This document shows, piece by piece, positions 20,807-27,516 of a stretch of 27,516 nt of DNA. The notes beneath the pieces are model-generated. The model did no database searches. It saw nothing but the letters and a program-made list of their open reading frames with translations, and was not told the origin of the DNA. Source of the DNA: a virus; the IMG/VR virus record IMGVR_UViG_3300045922_000557, positions 1 to 27,516 of that record. The stretch is one strand, 5' to 3'. Within the stretch, counting starts at the first letter, position 1. Each line of letters opens with the position of its first letter. Made by a program: the position numbers and the translations under genes.

Positions 20807-20891
20807 TGCGTGGTGGAGTCCCGATAGCTATCGGGATGAGCTCGTCAGGTTCATACCCTGAAGGCCGCAGGTTCGAGTCCTGCCATCGCTA
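20807..20891 (+). tRNA. tRNA-Met(CAT)-like gene with palindromic D-loop
   Basis: The layout aligns with initiator-type tRNA: acceptor 5' TGCGTGG (20807-20813), TG, D-stem GAG.../GCTC, anticodon stem TCAGG/CCTGA with loop TTCATAC (anticodon CAT, 20852-20854), variable AGGCC, T-arm GCAGG-TTCGAGT-CCTGC (20867-20883), and 3' acceptor CATCGCT. The acceptor stem has only four good pairs of seven. The D-loop contains the 18-bp palindrome TCCCGATAGCTATCGGGA (20819-20836) instead of the usual about 8 nt. No CCA is encoded. It is probably a degenerate or chimeric tRNA; function is uncertain. Confidence 0.5.
20819..20836. repeat. 18-bp perfect palindrome
   Basis: TCCCGATAGCTATCGGGA equals its own reverse complement. 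I recall this word as frequent in Bacteroidota genomes, but could not check it here. It occurs once in this window, inside the tRNA-like element. Confidence 0.85.
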
Positions 20892-20908
20892 CAAAAACCC
20901 CAAAAGCA

Positions 20909-20943
20909 GGCTGCCGCCTGACCTTCAAAAGACGGCGGCAGCC
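20909..20943 (+). other. Strong GC hairpin after the tRNA-like element
   Basis: GGCTGCCGCC (20909-20918) pairs perfectly with GGCGGCAGCC (20934-20943). No T-run follows, so a standard intrinsic terminator is unlikely; it may protect the 3' end of the capsid mRNA or separate the head part from the lysis genes. It lies 16 nt before the holin-like ATG. Confidence 0.6.
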
Positions 20944-20959
20944 ATTATAAAGCAAAAAG

Positions 20960-21226
20960 ATGTTTGATTTCACCGATATAGTTACTTACATCATAGCCCC
21001 AATATTAACGGCTATAGTTGGATACATGTCAGGACGCAGAAAATTTAAAGCAGAAGCACAGGGGCAGGAGCTGAACAATGTGCAGGAAGCCATCAGGCTG
21101 TATCGGATGATGATTCAAGATTTGGAAAAACAAATCATTCATCAGAATGATAACATCAGGCAATTAGAAGAGCGTATCAAGTCGTTGGAGCTTGAAAATA
21201 TTGACTTAAAAAAGAAATTAGCGTGA
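20960..21226 (+). CDS. Holin-like: one membrane helix plus coiled coil
   Basis: An 88-residue protein. Residues 6-24 form one membrane helix (DIVTYIIAPILTAIVGYMSG), followed by a basic GRRKFK and a long coiled coil to the end (EKQIIHQNDNIRQLEERIKS). One-helix holin-like proteins of this shape exist, but a role in head or tail assembly cannot be excluded. It lies just before a spanin-like gene, which favours lysis. It overlaps the next gene by 4 nt (GTGA). Confidence 0.55.
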   Translation: MFDFTDIVTYIIAPILTAIVGYMSGRRKFKAEAQGQELNNVQEAIRLYRMMIQDLEKQIIHQNDNIRQLEERIKSLELENIDLKKKLA

Positions 21227-21744
21227 GAGCTATCATTATCATATCAATCCTTGCCCTGTTTACTACAGGTTGCGCCCGCAAGATCAAGCAGGTGGAGCGG
21301 CATAAGCTGCACACAGCAGTGAGCGATTGCACGGTGGTGAAGACTAAGCTAATTGATGTGCCTGTGAGTATTCCGGCAGATAGTGTGGAATTAGGCTTCA
21401 CAATAGTTACCGTGAAGGATGAACAGACTGGCCGAATCACTGTAGTGCCAATGAAGCAGACCAGCCAAAGCGGCAGAGCCAAAGCCACCACTACCATAGA
21501 TGCTATGGGTAACATTATGACCAAAGCCAACTGCGATGCCGTGGAAAAAGACCTGCAAGTTGCGATTACAGAGAAGGAGCATTGGCGCAAACTTTACGAA
21601 AGTGAACTTTCATATACGAATCACCAAAAAGTAATTGTCCGCAATCCTTGGTGGATCATTCCTTTGGTGGCTCTATGCATGATTACGACACTCACCTTAC
21701 TCATTCACAAGTTTATTAAACCCTTTAAATTTCTACCGTTATGA
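21223..21744 (+). CDS. Lipoprotein with C-terminal TM, unimolecular spanin-like
   Basis: A 173-residue protein starting at GTG overlapping the previous stop. The N-terminus is a lipoprotein signal peptide with lipobox TTGC, the lipidated Cys at about residue 17. The middle is a soluble region. The C-terminus carries a membrane helix (WWIIPLVALCMITTLTLLIH, about 144-163) and a basic end. A lipid anchor in the outer membrane plus a C-terminal inner-membrane helix is the layout of u-spanins such as T1 gp11, which fuse the two membranes at the end of lysis. It follows a holin-like gene. The endolysin is in the other late operon. Confidence 0.6.
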   Translation: MRAIIIISILALFTTGCARKIKQVERHKLHTAVSDCTVVKTKLIDVPVSIPADSVELGFTIVTVKDEQTGRITVVPMKQTSQSGRAKATTTIDAMGNIMTKANCDAVEKDLQVAITEKEHWRKLYESELSYTNHQKVIVRNPWWIIPLVALCMITTLTLLIHKFIKPFKFLPL

Positions 21745-22136
21745 CACCGGAGACCAAAAAAGTAATTGACGATATTTTTGCAGCTCATCCAGAGTTGGAT
21801 CATGTACATGCCACAGCAGATGGCAATGTGTTTCTCCCTAAAGCCATCGATCATGCCCGCTACCATGCGCAGCAGACCGGGCAGGAGATTGAGACCGTGT
21901 ACCGCGATGGCGCTGCAAAAGCACCCATAACTCCCCCCGAAGCAGAAGAGGACGAAGCGGCTGCCGAACAGGCAGCCGCAACTTCCGCAACTGATGAAGA
22001 CAATGCCGCCAATGGCGAAGGCTCGGAAGGTGAAAGCTCCGAAGCCCCAGAAGGTGATGAAGCAGGAGCAGAAGCCGCTCCCGCTTCAGAGCCTGCTCCA
22101 AAGACTAACAAAGCGCCATCAACTCGTAAAAAGTAA
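21741..22136 (+). CDS. Small protein with acidic low-complexity tail
   Basis: A 131-residue protein. Residues 1-58 look like a compact domain (TPETKKVIDDIFAAHPELDH) similar in layout to small Mu-like proteins placed before the sheath gene. The rest is a low-complexity Glu/Ala/Pro tail ending in basic residues (TNKAPSTRKK). The tail may bind basic partners such as a virion assembly factor. It overlaps the previous gene by 4 nt and ends 3 nt before the sheath gene. Confidence 0.65.
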   Translation: MTPETKKVIDDIFAAHPELDHVHATADGNVFLPKAIDHARYHAQQTGQEIETVYRDGAAKAPITPPEAEEDEAAAEQAAATSATDEDNAANGEGSEGESSEAPEGDEAGAEAAPASEPAPKTNKAPSTRKK

Positions 22137-22139
22137 GCA

Positions 22140-23381
22140 ATGCTTCCGAATATCAATTTCACATTCAATGACGGGGCATTAAGTCTTGCTCCGGCTAACA
22201 TAGACGGCACATCGGGGCTTATCACCACAGGTGTGCCAGTTTCAGGTGGCTTGCAATTAGACACGCCTTATCTGCTTACTTCACTTCAAGCACTTGAAGA
22301 CCTTGGCGTGGACGAAGCTTATGATATTGCTAATCTCACACTTTTGTGGCATCACTGCCGTGAGTTTTTCCGAATTAAAGAAGCCAAGAACCAAACGGCA
22401 GAGCTGTACATCATGGTAAAAGACCCATCTGTGCCAATGAGCGATTTGGTGGACAAAGACCTTGCCGCTGGAGTAAGTGATCTGTTGAACTTTGCCAATG
22501 GAAAAATCAATCTTTTGGCCGTAGCGCAAATTGCCACAAGCCCTTCCATATCCGCAGGCATTGAAGATGAAGTTCCATTAGCAATTGCAAAAGCGCAATT
22601 GCTCGCTGATGAACGAATAGCAGAGAAATCTCCACTATTTGTTTTCGTGGAAGGTAGAAATCTCGATGCATTGGCCAACATTGGAAATTATCCTGACTTA
22701 AAGGCAGGAACTGATAAGAATGTGGCTGTGATTATTGCTCAGGATAAAGCAGTGGCAAATAAAGATGCTGCTTTTGCAGGTTATGCTGCTGTGGGCACTG
22801 CCTTGGGTGTTGCAGCCGCAGGACAGGTGAACCATTCTATTGCATGGGTTGGCCAGTTCAATATTCAGTCTGTTGGATTAGGAGCTTTCCTGGCTCCTGC
22901 ATTGAGCAATGGAGAATTGATTCAAAACATAGGAACTGGAGCTTTGACTACAATCTCAGATTTAGGTTTCATATTTGCTCGCACCTTTCCAAATGTGCAA
23001 GGCTGCTATTTCAGCGACTCTCCTACAGCCACAGCATCTACATCTGATTATTCGACAATAGAAAATGTGAGAGTAGTAAATAAGGTAGTGCGCAGAGTGT
23101 ATGCCGCATTACTGCCAAGGCTCAACGGCCCTGTGCTGCTCGATCCTGCCAGCGGCAGAATAGCTGCGGATGTTGCGGCAAGTTTTGAAGCCAATTGCGC
23201 AGCTTCGACCGCTGACATGCTTACCAATGAAGAGGCATCAAGGTTGACCTATGTAGTTGATCCCAATCAAAATATTTTATCCACCCAAAAGTTAAACATA
23301 CAAGCACGCATTTTGCCCACCGGCAAGGCTCGTGAGATTGTAGTTAACATTGGATTTGAAAACCCTTTAGCTAATCAGTAA
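22140..23381 (+). CDS. Contractile tail sheath protein (DUF2586-like)
   Basis: A 413-residue sheath protein. The N-terminus (NFTFNDGALSLAPANIDGTS) and the centre (AWVGQFNIQSVGLGAFLAPA) fit the DUF2586/gp39-like sheath family. The C-terminal part has the typical region KVVRRVYAALLPRLNGPVLL followed by the RILPTGKAREIVVNIGFENP end strand that links neighbouring subunits. It makes this a myovirus-like contractile tail. The tube gene follows after 2 nt. Confidence 0.85.
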   Translation: MLPNINFTFNDGALSLAPANIDGTSGLITTGVPVSGGLQLDTPYLLTSLQALEDLGVDEAYDIANLTLLWHHCREFFRIKEAKNQTAELYIMVKDPSVPMSDLVDKDLAAGVSDLLNFANGKINLLAVAQIATSPSISAGIEDEVPLAIAKAQLLADERIAEKSPLFVFVEGRNLDALANIGNYPDLKAGTDKNVAVIIAQDKAVANKDAAFAGYAAVGTALGVAAAGQVNHSIAWVGQFNIQSVGLGAFLAPALSNGELIQNIGTGALTTISDLGFIFARTFPNVQGCYFSDSPTATASTSDYSTIENVRVVNKVVRRVYAALLPRLNGPVLLDPASGRIAADVAASFEANCAASTADMLTNEEASRLTYVVDPNQNILSTQKLNIQARILPTGKAREIVVNIGFENPLANQ

Positions 23382-23383
23382 TC

Positions 23384-23824
23384 ATGGCAGTTAACGTTCC
23401 ATTAATCAACGGTAAGAGACACTCTTGGGCGAGTATCAGATTAAACATATTGGGCATCACCATAATTGGGGTGTCCGAAATCAATTATGGTCAGGAAGAC
23501 ATGAAAGAGAATCACTACGGCGCAGGTCGCTTTGTGGTGGATCGTGGCGATGGCAATGTGATGCCAGAGCCTGTTAACTTCATTCTTCGTGGCTATGAAT
23601 TTGATCGCATCATGGCAGCATTGCCACCCGGCGCTTCGCCCGGTGATATTCCACCCTTTGATGTACCTGTACTATACATCCCTACCGGGTCAGATGCACA
23701 AGTGAAGCATGTGATTCGCGGATTCCAGATTACCAGAACCAGCCACAATAACACACAAGGCAACACGAAAGTGGATGTGAATGTGGGTGGAATATGTGCA
23801 GTAGTTGATTACAATCCAATATAA
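23384..23824 (+). CDS. Tail tube protein
   Basis: A 146-residue protein placed right after the sheath, the standard position of the tube. It is beta-rich with the layout of small tube proteins: N-terminal NGKRHSWASIRLNILGITII, then GVSEINYGQED, a loop with PPGASPGDIPPFDVPV (about 79-94), and a C-terminal strand GNTKVDVNVGGICAVVD. The subunits should stack as hexameric rings inside the sheath. Confidence 0.8.
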   Translation: MAVNVPLINGKRHSWASIRLNILGITIIGVSEINYGQEDMKENHYGAGRFVVDRGDGNVMPEPVNFILRGYEFDRIMAALPPGASPGDIPPFDVPVLYIPTGSDAQVKHVIRGFQITRTSHNNTQGNTKVDVNVGGICAVVDYNPI

Positions 23825-23827
23825 ACC

Positions 23828-24205
23828 ATGAAAGAGGCAAAAAAAGAAACCCCGGAACTAAAATTTATCGGCAAGGCCACAAAGGAGCAGATTGAAGGAT
23901 GGAAGCTTCAATATGGCCTTGAAGACGGCGACATCACTGAGATAGAAGTGGAAGCAGGTGAGAATGAAATTGCCTGCTGCTACTTAAAACCTGCCAACCG
24001 CGATCAGCTGTCTGTGATTCTGAGTCGTTACGACCAAAGCATGAGCCTTGAAGCGGGCGAGTTTGCGCTTGAAAATTGCTGGCTTGGCGGGGATGAAAGA
24101 CTTCGTAAACCCATCGGATTAAAACAAGAGCGTATGGCCGTGAGAGCTTCTCAATTGGCTTATGCCGTGGTCAGCCTTCCGGCAGGTAACGTAAAAAAAA
24201 AATAA
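23828..24205 (+). CDS. Tail assembly chaperone, short (G-like) form
   Basis: A 125-residue protein following the tube gene, in the position of the tail assembly chaperone. The C-terminus ends in NVKKK on an A10 run (24193-24202) that is the slippery site. In lambda and Mu-like phages the short form is the more abundant chaperone that wraps the tape measure protein during tail assembly. I read no domain beyond that; the N-terminus (PELKFIGKATKEQIEGWKLQ) is acidic and helical-beta. Confidence 0.8.
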   Translation: MKEAKKETPELKFIGKATKEQIEGWKLQYGLEDGDITEIEVEAGENEIACCYLKPANRDQLSVILSRYDQSMSLEAGEFALENCWLGGDERLRKPIGLKQERMAVRASQLAYAVVSLPAGNVKKK

Positions 24206-24372
24206 GACCACTTCCGATTTCGCTTGAGAGCGACAAAGATACCACACGAAAAGCCAATGCACTGATAAGGCACTTTCTGCACATTCCGCACCCCGAAAGG
24301 CTTGACGATTATGAGTATCAGGAAGCTTTTGAGCAGTTGATCTGGTTAATGAACAAAGGATTTGCAAAATGA
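23828..24372 (+). CDS. Tail chaperone, -1 frameshift (GT-like) form
   Basis: A -1 slip on the A-run (for example A AAA AAA, 24196-24202) joins the short form to a 56-codon frame with no start of its own (24202-24369, stop 24370-24372). The product is about 181 residues; the extension begins IRPLPISLESDKDTTRKANA and ends YEYQEAFEQLIWLMNKGFAK. The stop overlaps the ATG of the next gene. This is the classical chaperone pair of long-tailed phages. Confidence 0.8.
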
Positions 24373-24965
24373 GTGTAATAGGCGTAAATATCAATTTGTT
24401 GCAGCAATTGCAGGAAACCTACGGCGTAAGAGTCGAAAGTCCTAATGTGCTGCTTAATCAGCAGATATTTGGCGACCGCAAAAGACCGGATGTTCCTGCT
24501 CTTAAGGAGTCAGAATTTATTGAATTTAAGTCGCGGAGATTCAGCACTCCGGTGTACGAATTGATGACCATATACACGCCTGACCAGAGCCGTGTGTTTC
24601 AGTTTCCCGAAGCGGTAATTGTGGATATGCTCGATTCTCCTAAGATAGTTTTGCGCACCAATATTCAAGGCAGAGACGGATCGGTGAAGGAGATTATCAA
24701 TAATGATGATGACAAAATTGTGATCATGGGTGTGCTGATTTCGGATACTTATGATTTCCCGGACAGAATGCTCAAGGAGCTTAAAAACTTAGTTAAATAC
24801 AATGGTCATGTGATAGTTGATGATTTGTATCTTAATAGCAATGGCATAGACCAATTGGTACTTACCGACCTTCAATATCAACGCAAAAAGGGTATGCCGA
24901 ACACATTGTTTTTCAAATTAGAAGCCTTTTCAGATGAACCTGTTGAACTACTTATTGAAGATTAA
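24369..24965 (+). CDS. Possible DUF6046-type tail or baseplate protein
   Basis: A 198-residue protein starting inside the chaperone stop. It is beta-rich, with PVYELMTIYTPDQSRVFQFP (about 57-76) and KIVIMGVLISDTYDFPDRML (116-135). The layout recalls the DUF6046 family seen in Bacteroidota phages; I am not sure. It lies between the chaperone and the hub-like gene, so a baseplate or tape-linked part is likely. Confidence 0.55.
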   Translation: MSVIGVNINLLQQLQETYGVRVESPNVLLNQQIFGDRKRPDVPALKESEFIEFKSRRFSTPVYELMTIYTPDQSRVFQFPEAVIVDMLDSPKIVLRTNIQGRDGSVKEIINNDDDKIVIMGVLISDTYDFPDRMLKELKNLVKYNGHVIVDDLYLNSNGIDQLVLTDLQYQRKKGMPNTLFFKLEAFSDEPVELLIED

Positions 24966-24966
24966 A

Positions 24967-25968
24967 ATGGCACTTTTGGTAAGCACATTGGTGGTGATTA
25001 ACAGTCAGAAACTGGGGGGGAAAGATATTCGATTTAACTTTATCCATCGTGGTGAAATTCATAGCTCTTGGAAAAACATGACTCAGGATGCTACGCTTCA
25101 ATTCGGGAAAAACATTAGAGTGGTAAGCAACAGTGAGAAATTTCTGCTGCAAAATGTACTAAAAAAAGGCGACCGAGTAAGTATTTCTATTGGTTATGAC
25201 GGAAATCTGAATCAAGAGTTCAGTGGCTTTGTTACCAGATTCGATGCCCGCATTCCATTGAGCATTTATTGTGAAGATAACATGTGGCTGCTCAAGAAAG
25301 ATGAGCTTAAAAAGTCCTGGCAAAAGGCAAATTTAAAGGACGTTGCTAAGTTTATTATAGACCATTACAATAAGAAGTATAACTATAATTTGAAAGTGGA
25401 AGCCGATGATGCCGAGCTTGGACAGTTCGCAATAGATAAGCTCACTGGGGCGCAAACCTTAGACTTTATTCGGAGCACGTATGGCCTGATCAGCTATTTC
25501 CGTGGTGATACTCTTTATTGTCAGTTAGCTAATGGCATACGTAGTGGCAGACAAGCCACCATGCGCTATGATTTTCGTCGAAATATAATCTCTAACTCTT
25601 TGGAATATGTAGAAGCTGATGATTTAAAAATTAGAGTAAAGGCCATCAGCTTTCAGTCCAATAATAAGAAGATTGCCGCCGAAGCCGGAGACCCTGAAGG
25701 AGAGCTCCATACCTATCATGCTCCCAAAGGGCTTAATCAGGTTGACTTAAACAAATACGCGCAGCAAGAATTAGATCGCGTAAAATACACAGGCTACCGT
25801 GGTAGCTTTCTCAGCTTTGGCATACCTTACCCTAAGCACGGCGATATAGCCGACATCCGAGATCAGGAATTTCCCGACCGTGAAGGTCGATTCATTATTT
25901 ATAGCGTAACCACGCAGTTTGGTGTGGTAGGTATTAGACGAACCATTGAAATAGGGAGGAAGGCATAA
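24967..25968 (+). CDS. Tail hub / late control D-like protein
   Basis: I choose the ATG at 24967 right after the previous stop, not the frame start at 24934. The 333-residue protein is beta-rich. The middle (LKDVAKFIIDHYNKKYNYNL, then the domain TGAQTLDFIRSTYGLISYFR) is a D-type hub pattern as in Mu gp45/P2 gpD (gp27-like fold). The end (YPKHGDIADIRDQEFPDREG) is the typical C-terminal OB-like part. It would sit at the centre of the baseplate. The stop overlaps the tape measure start. Confidence 0.75.
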   Translation: MALLVSTLVVINSQKLGGKDIRFNFIHRGEIHSSWKNMTQDATLQFGKNIRVVSNSEKFLLQNVLKKGDRVSISIGYDGNLNQEFSGFVTRFDARIPLSIYCEDNMWLLKKDELKKSWQKANLKDVAKFIIDHYNKKYNYNLKVEADDAELGQFAIDKLTGAQTLDFIRSTYGLISYFRGDTLYCQLANGIRSGRQATMRYDFRRNIISNSLEYVEADDLKIRVKAISFQSNNKKIAAEAGDPEGELHTYHAPKGLNQVDLNKYAQQELDRVKYTGYRGSFLSFGIPYPKHGDIADIRDQEFPDREGRFIIYSVTTQFGVVGIRRTIEIGRKA

Positions 25969-27516
25969 TGGCAGAGACCAATAAGACGGTATGGGAATGG
26001 CAGGGCAAGGATGAGCTTACCAAGATTCTGAAAGGAATTGATGAGCAAATCGTAAAAATCGACAAGGACACTGTCCGCATGGAGCGCGATATGGATAAAG
26101 CCATGAAAGGCTCAGGCCGAAGTGTGGACTATCTCCGCGACCGAATTAAGCGACTCCAGGAAGCCAGCGATAGAAGTTTTGACAAAAGAAAAGTTGCTGA
26201 ATATAACCGCGAGATTGATCGCCTGAGCAGGCAGATAGAAAGTCGTCAGCGATTGGGTCGTGGTGGTTTGTCCGGTGCAATGCAAGCCATTCCTTTTGGC
26301 AATACCATTATGGCAGGCATGGCTAATCCATTTGTATTGGGTGGAATGGCTGCTGCCGGAATGGGCAAAATGGTGAGCGATTCAGTGCGTTATTCGCGCA
26401 ACTTTAATGAAGAAATGGCCAAAATTAATGCCACTGCGCAAATCACTCCTGAAGCATTAATTGGCCTGCGCCAGTCCTTTTTTGGAACAGCAAACAGATA
26501 TAGTTTGGATGTGGACACCCTTCCGGCAGCTTATGAAGCGATTTTATCCGCCACAGGCGATAAGCGCATGGCCGATCGGGTGTTTGACCCTGCATTGCGC
26601 TTGGGTAAAGCAGGCTTTACAGACGCAAAGACTACCGGAATGGCCATAGCGCAGTTGATGATGACACCAGGCGTAAACATGGGAGAGAATGCCATAGCCG
26701 ATCTTTTAATGGCGGCAAAGAATTATGGTAAAGGGGAATTGGGAGATTTTGCTCGTTATCTCCCTGGTCTTATTGGAATGGGAAAGGCAGGTGGCTTTAC
26801 AGAGCAGGAAGTTACAGGCACTTATGCCTATTTAACACGAAGTAACTCATCAGAGCAGGCTGACACTCTTCTCAAAAACTTTCTCAAAGTTATTGGACGA
26901 CCTGAAGTAACTTCAGCTCTTAAGCAAAGAACCGGATTCGATGTTTACGATGCTAATAAGCAAGTAAAGCCACTTACAGAGATTGTAAAAGGTATTGAGC
27001 AATCTATGAAAGGATTGAGTGATTCGGCTAAAAGAGAATTTATGACTGCCATTAAGGTGGTTGACCTTGAAGCCGCTTTGGCATTTTCTAATTTAACATC
27101 TGGCGCAGATGAATTGCGCACTGCCATAGAGACCATGAACGGCTCCGCAGGAACACTCAATCAGACTTTAAAGTTTGTCGAGACAGGAAATGAAGCCTTG
27201 GTTGAGTTTAGCAATAATTGGAAGCTTTTAAAGAATAACATGGGCAATGCAGTTGCTCCCACAGCCAATGCGCTTGTGATGTCAGCGAATAATTTGATTA
27301 CCGGTAAACTTTCATTTTGGGATTTATTTGATCCCCGAATAGGATCGACTATAATAAATCCTATGGAAAGAGAAATGGAAGCGAATGCGCCAAGAAATCG
27401 CTACAATAAATTCAAGCAAGATGAAATAGTGCCAATGTTTGCGGAAGGTGATGTAGTCGAAAATGCTGGAAGGGCAATTGCCAAATATAGAGATCGTTAT
27501 GGAAAACACATCTCTG
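25968..27516 (+). CDS. Tape measure protein (cut by window end)
   Basis: The frame is open from the ATG at 25968 to the last base, 516 codons with no stop, so the gene continues beyond the window. Residues 15-105 form a coiled coil with a run of charged residues (ELTKILKGIDEQIVKIDKDT). Then comes the hydrophobic PhageMin_Tail-like region with Gly/Ala-rich helices (GNTIMAGMANPFVLGGMAAA, about 121-140). The family TMP-core pattern ANRYSLDVDTLPAAYEAILS (about 182-201) is also visible. The protein sets tail length. Confidence 0.88.
   Translation, partial: MAETNKTVWEWQGKDELTKILKGIDEQIVKIDKDTVRMERDMDKAMKGSGRSVDYLRDRIKRLQEASDRSFDKRKVAEYNREIDRLSRQIESRQRLGRGGLSGAMQAIPFGNTIMAGMANPFVLGGMAAAGMGKMVSDSVRYSRNFNEEMAKINATAQITPEALIGLRQSFFGTANRYSLDVDTLPAAYEAILSATGDKRMADRVFDPALRLGKAGFTDAKTTGMAIAQLMMTPGVNMGENAIADLLMAAKNYGKGELGDFARYLPGLIGMGKAGGFTEQEVTGTYAYLTRSNSSEQADTLLKNFLKVIGRPEVTSALKQRTGFDVYDANKQVKPLTEIVKGIEQSMKGLSDSAKREFMTAIKVVDLEAALAFSNLTSGADELRTAIETMNGSAGTLNQTLKFVETGNEALVEFSNNWKLLKNNMGNAVAPTANALVMSANNLITGKLSFWDLFDPRIGSTIINPMEREMEANAPRNRYNKFKQDEIVPMFAEGDVVENAGRAIAKYRDRYGKHIS

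Noticed and set aside
20807-20891. tRNA-like element as an integration site
   Set aside because: The phage encodes a DDE transposase and no tyrosine integrase is visible, so a tRNA att site is not expected.
21838-22264. Minus-strand frames of low complexity
   Set aside because: They mirror the repetitive acidic tail of the gene at 21741.
1-27516. CRISPR array, retron or diversity-generating retroelement
   Set aside because: I saw no regular repeat-spacer array and no reverse transcriptase motif (YxDD) in any large frame.

Overview
The window looks like most of a Mu-like, contractile-tailed transposable prophage in a member of the Bacteroidota. The phage type follows from a DDE transposase next to a MuB-type ATPase, an S24 repressor diverging from a small HTH gene, GemA- and DUF3164-like genes, and Mu-type head genes (gp27/gp28 terminase, DUF935 portal, MuF, virion morphogenesis) with a sheath, tube, chaperone and tape measure. 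The host group is inferred from several matches to the Bacteroidota promoter form TTTG-N18..22-TAnnTTTG and from an 18-bp palindrome, TCCCGATAGCTATCGGGA, that I associate with that phylum from memory. The right end is outside the window, and I could not place the left end with confidence inside 1-613.

Layout. 1-613 is non-coding, with direct repeats and a strong hairpin. 614-1893 is the switch: S24 repressor (minus), then an HTH gene and a cysteine-rich protein (plus), from overlapping divergent promoters. 1897-2346 is a membrane protein on the minus strand with its own promoter. 2452-9599 is the early region: transposase, MuB-like ATPase, a second RecA-like ATPase, DUF3164, GemA-like and many small genes that overlap by a few bases. 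9636-10758 holds a promoter, a structured leader RNA, an AntA-type antirepressor and a small gene read through a slippery A-run. 10764-11491 is a two-gene cassette with its own promoter between two near-identical terminators.

Late genes run in two divergent blocks from a shared control region at 18398-18531. Leftward: small and large terminase, amidase, DUF1320, portal, a MuF protein with a nuclease-like C-terminus, a virion morphogenesis protein and a gp37-like protein, ending at the terminator at 11464-11491. Rightward: ClpP-type protease with scaffold, major capsid, a tRNA-Met-like element, a holin-like protein, a spanin-like lipoprotein, an acidic protein, sheath, tube, a frameshifting chaperone, two baseplate or hub candidates, and a tape measure cut by the window end.

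Most notable: a C4-like RNA whose 3' arm can pair either with its own 5' end or with the antirepressor start codon; a MuF-toxin fusion with a possible small RNA just beyond it; the mirror-image late promoters; two slippery-sequence genes; and a tRNA-like element whose D-loop is a palindrome.
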